Notes: generated by a model from the sequence alone, not told the origin. DNA of 32,146 nucleotides from DATKDU01 sp035512595 (GCA_035512595.1 DATKDU010000457.1:1-32146), one strand, 5' to 3'. Shown: positions 23,284 through 31,465, counted from the first letter of the stretch. Numbers and translations are program-made.

Positions 23284-24468
23284 ATGAAAGTCCTGGTTGC
23301 CAACCTCGGCTCGACAAGCTTCAAGTACCGGCTGTTTGACATGGCCGGCGAGAAGCAGCTTGCGCGCGGCGGCGTCGAGCGGATCGGCTCGGCGGAAAGC
23401 CCGTGCTTTGTCGAAATCGCTGGTAAGCGGCAGGAACTCAAGGCGCCCGTGCCCAATCATGCGGTCGCGGTCAAGCAATGCCTCGCGCAACTGACCGACG
23501 ACAAAACCGGTTGCCTCAAGGACGCGTCGGAAGTCGCGGCCATCGGCTTCAAGGCCGTCCACGGCGGCGGCATCAGCGGCGTGCAGCGCGTGACGCCCAA
23601 GGTACTCGCGGCCATGGAAAAGATGAGCCAGGTCGCCCCGGCCCACAACCCGCCGTATATCAAGGCCATGCGGCTCCTTGCGGAGAAAATGCCGCAGATT
23701 CCGCTGGTGGCGGCATTCGAGACCGGCTTTCACGCCACGGTGCCCGATCGGCTGCGATTTTATCCAGCTCCGTACGAGTGGGGGGAAAAACTCCACATCA
23801 AGCGGTGGGGGTTCCACGGCGCGAGCCATCGCTACATCGCAGGGCGAACGACGCAGCTTCTCGGCAAGACTGACGCACGGATCATTTCCTGCCACCTCGG
23901 CGGCTCCAACAGCCTGTGCGCGATCAAGGACGGCAAAAGCGTCGCCACGACGATGGGAATGAGCCCGCAGTCGGGTCTGCCGCACAACAACCGCGTCGGC
24001 GACTTCGACCCGTTTGCGATTCCCGTCATCATGCGGGCAGAAGGGAAGACGCTCGAGCAGGTGCTGGACACGCTGGCCGAGAAGAGCGGACTGTTGGGCC
24101 TGTCCGGTGTCAGTGGCGACATCCGCGATCTGGAGGAAGCGGCCGCCAAAGGACACACCCTGGCAAGACTCGCCCTGGATGTGTTCGCCGCGGAGATTCG
24201 CCGGCATTTGGGCGGCCTGTTCTTCGAGCTCGGCGGCGCAGACGCGATCGTCTTCACCGGCGGGATCGGCGAGAACGGGGTTAACATTCGCACTGCGGTT
24301 TGCTCGGGACTCGAAGGAATCGGCCTCGTCCTTGACCCAACGCTGAACGCGTCAGCGAACGGCGAGTGCCGCATCAGCGCCGAGAGCAGCCGCACGCAAC
24401 TGTGGATTGTGCCGACCAACGAGGAGTTGATCGTCGCCCGCCAGACCAAGGAACTCCTCGGAGGTTAG
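23284..24468 (+). CDS. ackA: Acetate-kinase-family acyl kinase of the microcompartment
   Basis: Converts an acyl-phosphate plus ADP into acid and ATP. It has 394 aa with the ASKHA fold. NLGSTSFK (Asn7), FHGASH, VGDFDP after Arg237, TGGIGENG and PTNEELIVARQT are kept. By eye alignment to the Methanosarcina enzyme, four active-site positions differ: Arg91 is Lys90, Glu97 is Gly96, Asp148 is Glu146 and Asn211 is Gly207. The enzyme is therefore not a standard acetate kinase. In the proposed fucose/rhamnose pathway its substrate would be lactyl-phosphate, larger than acetyl-phosphate. It overlaps functionally with PduL upstream and runs to 2 nt before the first pentamer gene. Confidence 0.9.
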   Translation: MKVLVANLGSTSFKYRLFDMAGEKQLARGGVERIGSAESPCFVEIAGKRQELKAPVPNHAVAVKQCLAQLTDDKTGCLKDASEVAAIGFKAVHGGGISGVQRVTPKVLAAMEKMSQVAPAHNPPYIKAMRLLAEKMPQIPLVAAFETGFHATVPDRLRFYPAPYEWGEKLHIKRWGFHGASHRYIAGRTTQLLGKTDARIISCHLGGSNSLCAIKDGKSVATTMGMSPQSGLPHNNRVGDFDPFAIPVIMRAEGKTLEQVLDTLAEKSGLLGLSGVSGDIRDLEEAAAKGHTLARLALDVFAAEIRRHLGGLFFELGGADAIVFTGGIGENGVNIRTAVCSGLEGIGLVLDPTLNASANGECRISAESSRTQLWIVPTNEELIVARQTKELLGG

Positions 24469-24470
24469 TC

Positions 24471-24791
24471 ATGTTCGTCGCCAAAGTCACCGGTTCGCTC
24501 GTCTCGACGCAAAAGGTCTCGTCGATGGTCGGCTTCAAGCTGCTCGTCGTTGAGCCGTACCGCGTCGAAGCCACCAAGCGCGACAGCCTCGTGACTACCG
24601 GCCGCACGTTCGTCGCCGTCGATACGCTCGGCGCGGGCGTCGGCGACTTCGTCCTGCTTACGCAAGGCTCGAGCGCCCGGATGACGCCCGAGACCAAGAA
24701 CATGCCCATCGACGCTGTCGTCATCGGCATCGTCGATACGGTGCATATCGATCAGGGATGCGTGTACTCGCGCGAGGAAACAAAGTCGTAA
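24471..24791 (+). CDS. BMC-P shell protein (pentamer), EutN/CcmL family, first copy
   Basis: The protein has 106 aa. It has the EutN/CcmL barrel: FVAKVTGSLVSTQK, GFKLLVVEP, VAVDTLGAGVGDFVLLTQGSSAR and AVVIGIVDTV. Pentamers cap the shell vertices. The ATG at 24471 has GGAGG 7 nt upstream, lying within the last codons of the kinase gene, so translation is probably coupled. It is the most canonical of the three pentamer proteins. Confidence 0.95.
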   Translation: MFVAKVTGSLVSTQKVSSMVGFKLLVVEPYRVEATKRDSLVTTGRTFVAVDTLGAGVGDFVLLTQGSSARMTPETKNMPIDAVVIGIVDTVHIDQGCVYSREETKS

Positions 24792-24800
24792 CGAAGTAGG

Positions 24801-24907
24801 AGGGTTCAGGGTTCAGGGTTCAGAACGGCAAGTTCGCCGTTGGCCTCACCACGGCCGTGAATTCCGGACCTCAGCACCTGAACCCTGAACCCCGAACCCT
24901 GAACCCT
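24801..24907. repeat. Inverted GGTTCAG heptamer arrays before the aldehyde dehydrogenase
   Basis: Three tandem heptamers at 24801-24823 (AGGGTTCAGGGTTCAGG...) face an inverted four-unit array at 24878-24907 (CTGAACCCTGAACCCC...). The arms can pair over 23 nt with one mismatch around a 54-nt loop. The right arm ends 3 nt before the ATG of the next gene, and no Shine-Dalgarno site is visible. Confidence 0.85.
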
Positions 24908-24910
24908 AAA

Positions 24911-26347
24911 ATGCAAATCAACGAGGCCCTCATCCGCAGCGTCGTCGCCCAAGTGCTCTCCGAAGTCGGCCGCGCGCCGGCTGCCAGCAATGGAAAATCC
25001 CACAGCGGCCGACACGGCATTTTCACCTGCGTCGATGAAGCGGTAGTCGCGGCTCGCACCGCCTTCGAGCAGCTCTCCGAGCGGGGCCTGGAAGACCGCA
25101 AGCGGATCATCAGCCACATCCGCCGGATCTCCATCGACCAGTGCGTCGAGCTCGGCACGATGGAGATGAACGAGACGAAGATCGGCCGCCTCGAGCACAA
25201 GATCGAGAAGCTCAAGACGCTCGGCGAGCGCACCCCCGGCGTCGAATTCATGCGGAGCGAAGTCTTCAGCGGCGACCACGGACTGGCAGTCATCGAGCAC
25301 GCTCCGTTCGGCGTCATCGGCGCGATCACGCCGGTCACGCACTCGCTGCCCACGATCACCGGCAATGCGGTCAGCATGATTGCTGCGGGCAACACCGTCG
25401 TCGTCAATCCGCATCCGGCCGGCAAGAAGGTGGCCGCCGAAGGGGTCCGCCGGTTCAACGAGGCGATTCACAAGGACCTCGGCATCGACAACCTGATCTG
25501 CCTGATTGCCGAGCCGACCCTCGAATCGGCCACTCAGCTCTTCCATCACCGCGGCATTAGCCTGATCTGCGTCACCGGCGGGCCGGCTGTCGCGCGGGCG
25601 GCAATGAAATGCGGCAAGCGGGCGGTTGTCGCCGGGCCGGGGAACCCGCCAGTCGTCGTCGATGAGACGGCCGATCTCGACCGGGCCGCCAGGTGCGTCA
25701 TCCAAGGAGGCGCGTACGACAACAACCTCTTGTGCATTGCCGAAAAGGAAGTCTTCGTCGTCGCTTCGGCATTCGACGCGATGATGGCGGCCATGGAGCG
25801 GGCCGGGGCAGTGCGGCTCAACGCGAAAGAAGTCGATGCCCTGACTAAGGTCGCGATCATCCAGGTCGGCGAAGAGGGGCACAAGCACGACGCCCCCGCG
25901 AAGGATTTCCTCGGACAAGACGCGGCAGTCCTGGCCAAAGGCGCGGGCAAGAGCATCCCGGCCAAGACCGAGCTGATCTTCGGCGAGACCGATTTCAACC
26001 ACCCGTTCGTCCAGGTCGAGCAAATGATGCCGTTCATTCCGTTCGTCCGCTGCCGCGACGTGGACGAGGCAATCGCGCGGGCGAGAGAGGCCGAGCACGG
26101 CTTTCGGCATACGAGCATCATTCATAGCAACAACGTCCGGAACATGACCAAGATGGGCCGCGCCTTGGATACGACGCTGTTTGTGAAGAACGGGCCGTGC
26201 ATGGCGTCGCTGGGGCTGGGCGGCGAAGGGTACCTGTCGTTCTCGATTGCCGGCCCGACCGGCGAGGGAGTGACGACGCCGCTGACGTTCACCCGCGAGC
26301 GGCGCTGCTCGCTGATCGATGATTTGTGGATTTTGGGCAAATCGTAG
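24911..26347 (+). CDS. CoA-acylating aldehyde dehydrogenase (PduP-like) of the microcompartment
   Basis: Oxidises an aldehyde (lactaldehyde in the proposed pathway) with NAD and CoA to an acyl-CoA. It has 478 aa. Residues 2-21 form an amphipathic helix (INEALIRSVVAQVLSEVG), a likely encapsulation peptide, joined by a Ser/Gly/Ala linker to the dehydrogenase core from about 33. Catalytic Cys275 lies in DNNLLCIAEKE. FGVIGAITPVTHSLPT and VTGGPAVARAAMKCGKR are typical. The ATG at 24911 is chosen because homology to the targeting helix starts there; an upstream in-frame ATG at 24857 would translate the repeat. The stop codon TAG belongs to the GTAG head of the following REPIN. Confidence 0.95.
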   Translation: MQINEALIRSVVAQVLSEVGRAPAASNGKSHSGRHGIFTCVDEAVVAARTAFEQLSERGLEDRKRIISHIRRISIDQCVELGTMEMNETKIGRLEHKIEKLKTLGERTPGVEFMRSEVFSGDHGLAVIEHAPFGVIGAITPVTHSLPTITGNAVSMIAAGNTVVVNPHPAGKKVAAEGVRRFNEAIHKDLGIDNLICLIAEPTLESATQLFHHRGISLICVTGGPAVARAAMKCGKRAVVAGPGNPPVVVDETADLDRAARCVIQGGAYDNNLLCIAEKEVFVVASAFDAMMAAMERAGAVRLNAKEVDALTKVAIIQVGEEGHKHDAPAKDFLGQDAAVLAKGAGKSIPAKTELIFGETDFNHPFVQVEQMMPFIPFVRCRDVDEAIARAREAEHGFRHTSIIHSNNVRNMTKMGRALDTTLFVKNGPCMASLGLGGEGYLSFSIAGPTGEGVTTPLTFTRERRCSLIDDLWILGKS

Positions 26348-26424
26348 GACAGGCTTTCAACCTGTCCGGAACCTGCTTGACCTGACACCTTGAAATGTCT
26401 GGACAGGTTGAAAACCTGTCCTAC
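26344..26424. repeat. REPIN, family A, between aldehyde dehydrogenase and BMC-P 2
   Basis: Left REP 26344-26367 (GTAG, then GACAGGCTTTCAACCTGTC) and inverted right REP 26401-26424 surround a 33-nt spacer. The left GTAG provides the TAG stop of the upstream gene. The right end is 5 nt from the next ATG. Confidence 0.92.
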
Positions 26425-26429
26425 GAAAT

Positions 26430-26690
26430 ATGCAAACCGCACTCGTCGTCGGCACCGCGACCTCGACCGTCAAGCACGCGTCGATGTACGGGCAAAAGCT
26501 GCTGGTGGTCCAGCCGCTCTTGGCCGACGGCAAGAGCCCCGATGCCGACCCGCAGATCGCGGTGGACGCGGTCGGGGCCGGCAAGGGACAGAAGGTGATC
26601 ATCACCAGCGACGGCAAGTTCATGCGAGAGATTTTGAATACCGAGGTGACGCCGGTCCGTTGGTCCGTGATCGGGATTTGCGACGAATGA
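26430..26690 (+). CDS. BMC-P shell protein (pentamer), EutN/CcmL family, second copy
   Basis: The protein has 86 aa: TALVVGTATSTVKH, YGQKLLVVQPL, AVDAVGAGKGQKVIITSDG and WSVIGICDE, a compact EutN/CcmL barrel. It starts 5 nt after the REPIN with no visible Shine-Dalgarno site. Its end overlaps the next gene by 4 nt (ATGA), so the two are translationally coupled. Confidence 0.93.
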   Translation: MQTALVVGTATSTVKHASMYGQKLLVVQPLLADGKSPDADPQIAVDAVGAGKGQKVIITSDGKFMREILNTEVTPVRWSVIGICDE

Positions 26691-26956
26691 CATTTACCGA
26701 GGCCGATGTCGAACGAATCGTGGCGGAGGTGATCCGCCGGCTGCGGGCGATGCCCGGCGCGGACGCCGGGGTTAACCGCCGCGACCACGCGGCGCCGGTT
26801 GGTCACGACCTGGTCCTGACCGAACGTGTGATCACGATGCGGACGATTGACGGGCGTCTCGGCGGCGTTCAGCGGCTGCTGGTCCCTGCCAAGGCGGTAG
26901 TCACGCCCGCGGTGAAGGACGAATTGAAAAAACAAAAGATCGAACTCGTTCGATAA
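26687..26956 (+). CDS. Small BMC-operon protein with a targeting-like N-terminal helix
   Basis: The protein has 89 aa and starts in the ATGA overlap with the second pentamer gene. Residues 2-21 (FTEADVERIVAEVIRRLRAM) form an amphipathic helix like the encapsulation peptides of the cargo enzymes here. A Gly/Asp/Arg-rich linker follows. The end, LLVPAKAVVTPAVKDELKKQ then KIELVR, resembles the short 'TPxAxDxLxxxxI' segment I recall from other BMC-associated proteins. There is no enzyme motif or cysteine, and it is too short for a shell protein. A cargo scaffold or linker between lumen and shell is possible, which is inference. By order it matches a hypothetical gene of the known planctomycete locus. 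Confidence 0.8.
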   Translation: MTFTEADVERIVAEVIRRLRAMPGADAGVNRRDHAAPVGHDLVLTERVITMRTIDGRLGGVQRLLVPAKAVVTPAVKDELKKQKIELVR

Positions 26957-26982
26957 CACCAAGCGCTTTAGAAGGCGGATGG

Positions 26983-27042
26983 GGAACACTAATCGACACT
27001 AATTCTCACTAATTAGTGAAGATTAGCGCAGATTAGTGTTCC
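26983..27042. repeat. AT-rich inverted repeat built from CACTAAT units
   Basis: GGAACACTAATC (26983-26994) and GATTAGTGTTCC (27031-27042) are perfect 12-bp inverted ends. Between them CACTAAT recurs and TTAGTGAA/GATTAG units repeat. The element is far more AT-rich than its surroundings and ends 12 nt before the third pentamer gene. Confidence 0.85.
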
Positions 27043-27054
27043 AAACAAATTGCC

Positions 27055-27336
27055 ATGCGTATCGCCAAAGTTGTCGGCACTGTGACCCTGAGCCGCGTCC
27101 ATCCGTCGTTCGTCGGCGCGCGGCTGCGGCTGGTGGTGCCGCTGTCGCTGTCGGACCTAAGGGGGCAGACGCAGCCGAGTGCCGACGAGATGGTCGCCTG
27201 GGACGAGAACGGCGCTGGGCTCGGCTCGCTGGTGGCAATGAGCGAAGGAGCCGAGGCGACCCAGCCGTTTCGGCCGGAACTGAAACCCGTCGATGCGTAT
27301 GCGTCGGCGATCCTCGATGAAATCGACCTGGATTGA
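27055..27336 (+). CDS. BMC-P shell protein (pentamer), EutN/CcmL family, third copy
   Basis: The protein has 93 aa: RIAKVVGTVTLSRVHPSFVG, LRLVVPLSLSDL, DENGAGLGSLVAMSEG and an acidic end DEIDLD. The EutN/CcmL pattern is recognisable but this is the most diverged copy: the usual AVDxxGAG is WDENGAG and the GSSAR turn is lost. There is no Shine-Dalgarno site before the ATG at 27055. Three different pentamer genes in one operon is the reported arrangement for planctomycete BMCs. Confidence 0.9.
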   Translation: MRIAKVVGTVTLSRVHPSFVGARLRLVVPLSLSDLRGQTQPSADEMVAWDENGAGLGSLVAMSEGAEATQPFRPELKPVDAYASAILDEIDLD

Positions 27337-27342
27337 CATACC

Positions 27343-27400
27343 AACCCGAAGCGCAAGCGAGGGCGCATGGCGATTCACCCTCGCTTACGCATCGGGTTAG
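27343..27400. repeat. Inverted repeat, family D, between BMC-P 3 and aldolase
   Basis: Left arm 27343-27363 (AACCCGAAGCGCAAGCGAGG) and right arm 27378-27400 are inverted copies with one mismatch around a 14-nt loop. It starts 6 nt after the pentamer gene and ends 28 nt before the aldolase ATG. Confidence 0.9.
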
Positions 27401-27428
27401 TAAGACCTCACACCTGAAAAAACCTTCA

Positions 27429-28297
<869 letters not shown>

Positions 28298-28301
<4 letters not shown>

Positions 28302-28381
28302 GACAGGTTTTCAACCTGTCCAAAGTGACGTATCAACATATCCTAAGGGTTTTATTAGGACAGGTTGAAAACCTGTCCTAC
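28298..28381. repeat. REPIN, family A, between aldolase and dehydrogenase
   Basis: REP 28298-28321 and inverted REP 28358-28381 surround a 36-nt AT-rich spacer. As at 26344, the left GTAG gives the upstream stop codon and the next ATG comes 5 nt after the right end. Confidence 0.92.
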
Positions 28382-28386
28382 GTAAT

Positions 28387-29334
28387 ATGAAAGTCTCCAT
28401 CATCGGCGGCGCTGGTCTCGTTGGCTCTTCGGCGGCATTTGCGCTGCAATGCGGCGGCATTGTGCGGGAGATCGCGCTCTTGGACCTCAATCTCGAGATG
28501 GCCGGCGGCCATGCGCTGGATCTCCTGCACGGCACGCCGAGCGTTGCCGACCAGGTGATCAGTGCCGGCGGCTACGAGCATGTGCCGTCAAGCGACGTGA
28601 TCTGCATCACGGCCGGGCTGCGGCGCAAGCCGGATGAAAGCCGGCTCGATCTGATCAATCGCAACACCGATCTGTTCGTCTCGATCCTGGCCGACGTCGC
28701 CAAGGCGGGAATGAAGAAGGATGCGATCGTCCTGGTCGTCTCCAATCCCGTCGATATCCTCACCTACGTTGCCGCGGACCGGCTCGATCTGCCGCCCAAC
28801 CAGGTCCTGGGCCTGGGAACGCAACTTGACACGATCCGCTTCCGCAGCCTGATAGCCGAGCAGCTCAAGGCCGCTCCGACGCAAGTCACCGCCCTGATCC
28901 TCGGCGAGCATGGCGACAGCATGGTGCCGATCTGGTCGAGCGCGGCGATCGCCGGTCTGCCGCTGGAGAAATACCCCGGCTGGAACCTACGATTGGCCGA
29001 TGAAATCTTCACCCGCACCAAGGGGAGCGGTGCGGAAGTCATCAAGAAGAAGACCGGCGCCGGCTTTGCCGTCGGCATCGCCATTCGCGACGTGATCCAC
29101 GCCGTCGCTCTCGACCAGCGCCGCGTCCTGCCCGTCTCGACGGTGCAAAATGGCTGCTACGACATTCGCGACGTGGCCCTCAGCGTTCCTACCGTCGTCG
29201 GCCGCGGCGGCTGCCTGGCCCGCCATCAGATCGACCTCTGGCCCAAGGAAGTTCAGGCCCTTCGCAAGAGCGGCCTGGTGTTGCGGCAGACGCTGGAGAC
29301 GGTCCTGTCGCGGATTGGACGGGTGAAGAAGTAG
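28387..29334 (+). CDS. Lactate/malate dehydrogenase family protein of the BMC operon
   Basis: NAD-dependent 2-hydroxyacid dehydrogenase, 315 aa. The Rossmann loop is GGAGLVGSS, and Asp33 (LLDLN) favours NAD. Arg86 is in the mobile loop, with Asp148/Arg151 (LDTIRFR) and catalytic His175 (GEHGDSMVP). The residue matching position 102, which separates lactate (Gln) from malate (Arg) enzymes, is Arg80 in GLRRKPDES, pointing to a malate-type pocket. The same loop has Glu where malate enzymes have Met. In the proposed pathway it oxidises lactate to pyruvate and regenerates NADH, which this residue makes less certain. No targeting helix is evident. It is the last gene of the operon. Confidence 0.92.
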   Translation: MKVSIIGGAGLVGSSAAFALQCGGIVREIALLDLNLEMAGGHALDLLHGTPSVADQVISAGGYEHVPSSDVICITAGLRRKPDESRLDLINRNTDLFVSILADVAKAGMKKDAIVLVVSNPVDILTYVAADRLDLPPNQVLGLGTQLDTIRFRSLIAEQLKAAPTQVTALILGEHGDSMVPIWSSAAIAGLPLEKYPGWNLRLADEIFTRTKGSGAEVIKKKTGAGFAVGIAIRDVIHAVALDQRRVLPVSTVQNGCYDIRDVALSVPTVVGRGGCLARHQIDLWPKEVQALRKSGLVLRQTLETVLSRIGRVKK

Positions 29335-29385
29335 CGGCAGCCAATTGCCGTTGTTGCTAGCGGCCGAAGTGCGCTAGACTGCCGC
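29334..29385 (+). terminator. Possible hairpin at the end of the BMC operon
   Basis: GCGGCAG (29334-29340) can pair with CTGCCGC (29379-29385), or locally CGGCA with TGCCG (29346-29350), which is followed by TTGTTG. Both are weak. Confidence 0.25.
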
Positions 29386-29386
29386 C

Positions 29387-29469
29387 GTAGGTCCCGTCTG
29401 CCGGATGGGACCTCTGCTGACGCAAGGATTCCGCGCCGTTCCAGGTCCGCCTCGGCAAGGCGGACCTAC
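29387..29469. repeat. REPIN, family C, upstream of the glycosyltransferase
   Basis: Left REP 29387-29412 is GTAG followed by GTCCC...GGGACC. Right REP 29444-29469 (GGTCCGCC...GGCGGACC) is inverted and ends in CTAC. The 31-nt spacer is unrelated to the other REPINs. It ends 16 nt before the next ATG. Confidence 0.85.
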
Positions 29470-29485
29470 TTGCCACGGACGACAC

Positions 29486-31306
29486 ATGAAGCATTGGCTC
29501 TTGATTCTGGCCCTTTCTGCCACCGTGATGCTCACGGGACTGGGCAGCTCGCGCCTCTGGGACGACGACGAGCCGCGGAATGCCGGCTGCGCGCGGGAGA
29601 TGCTGGCGCGGTGGGATTGGATCGTGCCGTGGTTCAATAACGAGCTGCGGGCCCACAAGCCGGTGCTGACGTACTGGTGCATCATGGCGTCGTACCTCGT
29701 GCTGGGGGAGAGCGAATTCTCCGCCCGGCTCCCCTCGGCACTGGCGGCAATCGGCACGACGCTGCTGACGTACGCCATCGGCCGGCGGCTCTTTTCGCCA
29801 CAAGCTGCGCTGTGGGCCGCGCTGATCCTGCCTACGACGATGCTCTTTGCCATGGCCGGGCGAATCGCGACCCCCGATTCGCTCCTTATCTTTTGCGTCA
29901 CGCTTTCGATGGCGGTGTATGTCTGGACGGCGTGGCCGAGGCGAGAAGGCTCGGGGGAGAAGAACCACGAAACACACGAAGAACACGAAAGGGGAAAGGG
30001 CGAGACGACGCAGTATTTCCCACGGCAATGGTGGCAGGCAGTGGCCATCTATGCCGCGATGGGACTAGCGGTCCTCGCGAAGGGGCCGGTCGGTTTAGTG
30101 CTCCCGACGGCGATCATTGGCATGTTTCTGCTGATCGCCCGCTTGCAGCCGGATATAGTAACCCGAAGCGTAAGCGAGGGAGAATCACCATGCGGCCCTC
30201 GCTTACGCTTCGGGTTACTATGGGCAAGCCAAACCGTCGCGCACTTCTTCCGCACCGCCTGGTCGATGCGCCCGCTGACCGCGCTGGCGGTGGTCGCCGC
30301 GGTCGCCGGGCCGTGGTATCTGGCAGTCGGGTACCAGACCGACTGGCAATTCCTGGAAGAGTTCTTCGTCAAGCACAACGTCGAGCGGGCCGCCGGCGCC
30401 ATGGAAGGGCACCGCGGCGGCATTTGGTTCTATCCGGCCATGCTGCTGGTGGGATTCTTCCCGTGGTCGATCTTTGCCATTCCGCTGGCGCTCGACCTAT
30501 TTGCAGAGATGAAGCAGCCATCGAGAGAGCGTACCGCACAAATCTTCCTGCTCTGCTGGATCGGCGTCTGGCTGGGAGCCTTTACGATCGCCCGCACGAA
30601 GCTTCCCAGCTACGCGACCCCCTGCTTTCCCGCGGTCGCGCTGCTGACCGGCCATTTCATCGAGCGGCTGCTCGCCGGCAACGTCGCCATCGGGCGTTAC
30701 TGGCTGGCGGTAGCGTTCGGCTGCCTGGCCGTCGCCGGCGTTGGTGCTGCCGTTGCCATTCCGCTCGTCGCCCAGCGCTATCTCCCCGGCGAACAGTGGC
30801 TGGGAATCCTGGGCCTCGCACCGCTGGCCGGCGGCGTCATCGGCCTGATTCTCTGGAGCCAAAGCCGCCTGCGGGCGGCTATGGCGGGCCTTGTGCTCAG
30901 TGCCGCTGCGCTCGTGCTGGGAGTGTTCGGACTTGGTGCGCACGTCGCCAGCCGCCATCAGCAGGCAGACAATTTACTGGCGGCTGCTGCGGCTGCATCG
31001 GACGCTCCCGAAATGGGGTCGTACAAGATTCTGGAGCCCAGTTGGGTTTATTACGGCCGCCGGCCGATTCGCGAGATTCATGGCCCCCGCGCCGAGGCGG
31101 CCGAGTTTTTGGCGGCGAGCCCCGACCGGTTCCTGATAACGACCGAAAAGCGTTGGAAAGCGATGAGCAGAGACCCTGGTGGGGAGGAGCTGACCGTCCT
31201 GGCCAAAGCGGACCATTTCCTCAAGGAGGAGCGGCTGGTGCTGATCGGCCGCCCCGCGGCTCGCCTGGTTCAGCGGCCCTCCTCAAGGCGGCCGCCGCGA
31301 CCCTAA
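29486..31306 (+). CDS. GT39/ArnT-like polytopic membrane glycosyltransferase
   Basis: Transfers a sugar from a polyprenyl-phosphate donor at the outer face of the inner membrane; the acceptor (lipid A or protein) is unknown. It has 606 aa with about ten or more membrane segments. The first periplasmic loop carries RLWDDDEPRNAG, the acidic catalytic motif of ArnT/PMT enzymes, and HKPVLTYW follows. ARTKLPSY matches the later conserved loop. A soluble C-terminal domain follows (about 490-606). Two cytoplasmic or loop stretches are repeats read in frame: KNHETHEEHERGK (about 160-172) and DIVTRSVSEG onward (about 224-245). The ATG at 29486 is chosen over 29405, which would translate the REPIN. No clear ribosome site is seen. 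Confidence 0.88.
   Translation: MKHWLLILALSATVMLTGLGSSRLWDDDEPRNAGCAREMLARWDWIVPWFNNELRAHKPVLTYWCIMASYLVLGESEFSARLPSALAAIGTTLLTYAIGRRLFSPQAALWAALILPTTMLFAMAGRIATPDSLLIFCVTLSMAVYVWTAWPRREGSGEKNHETHEEHERGKGETTQYFPRQWWQAVAIYAAMGLAVLAKGPVGLVLPTAIIGMFLLIARLQPDIVTRSVSEGESPCGPRLRFGLLWASQTVAHFFRTAWSMRPLTALAVVAAVAGPWYLAVGYQTDWQFLEEFFVKHNVERAAGAMEGHRGGIWFYPAMLLVGFFPWSIFAIPLALDLFAEMKQPSRERTAQIFLLCWIGVWLGAFTIARTKLPSYATPCFPAVALLTGHFIERLLAGNVAIGRYWLAVAFGCLAVAGVGAAVAIPLVAQRYLPGEQWLGILGLAPLAGGVIGLILWSQSRLRAAMAGLVLSAAALVLGVFGLGAHVASRHQQADNLLAAAAAASDAPEMGSYKILEPSWVYYGRRPIREIHGPRAEAAEFLAASPDRFLITTEKRWKAMSRDPGGEELTVLAKADHFLKEERLVLIGRPAARLVQRPSSRRPPRP
29964..29993 (+). repeat. 9-nt CACGAAnnn repeat, in frame in the glycosyltransferase
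   Basis: Units of about 9 nt (CCACGAAAC, ACACGAAGA, ACACGAAAG) run in tandem and encode a highly charged His/Glu/Lys stretch in the loop after a hydrophobic membrane segment. GC content is well below the flanks. Confidence 0.65.
30156..30220. repeat. Inverted repeat, family D, in frame in the glycosyltransferase
   Basis: Arms 30156-30180 and 30196-30220 form a perfect 25-bp inverted repeat (TAGTAACCCGAAGCG core) around 15 nt. It encodes DIVTRSVSEG, the same peptide found in IleRS. Confidence 0.92.
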
Positions 31307-31446
31307 CCGGGGGTGTTTCGGCCGCAAAATTGGCTGCGGCGCTGGTAATGCAAGTGTCGATGTGGCAGGATTTTGCGTTAGATCGCCTGCCAGCGGCCCG
31401 CGACGGAACCTTGCTCCCCGAGAGGGGTTTAAGGAATACGGGGATA

Positions 31447-31465
31447 CGGGCCAGGTCTTGGCCCG
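31447..31465 (+). terminator. Hairpin in the gap after the glycosyltransferase
   Basis: CGGGCCA-ggtct-TGGCCCG lies 61 nt before the next start codon. It is not followed by a T-run. The rest of 31307-31526 shows no gene or further feature I can support. Confidence 0.25.

Noticed and set aside
24806..26125. A 439-codon minus-strand open frame opposite the aldehyde dehydrogenase
   Set aside because: Antisense shadow in GC-rich DNA; the plus strand encodes an intact dehydrogenase with its catalytic cysteine.
26344..26424. Intrinsic terminator within the BMC operon
   Set aside because: The hairpins lack T-tracts and essential pathway genes lie downstream in the same orientation.
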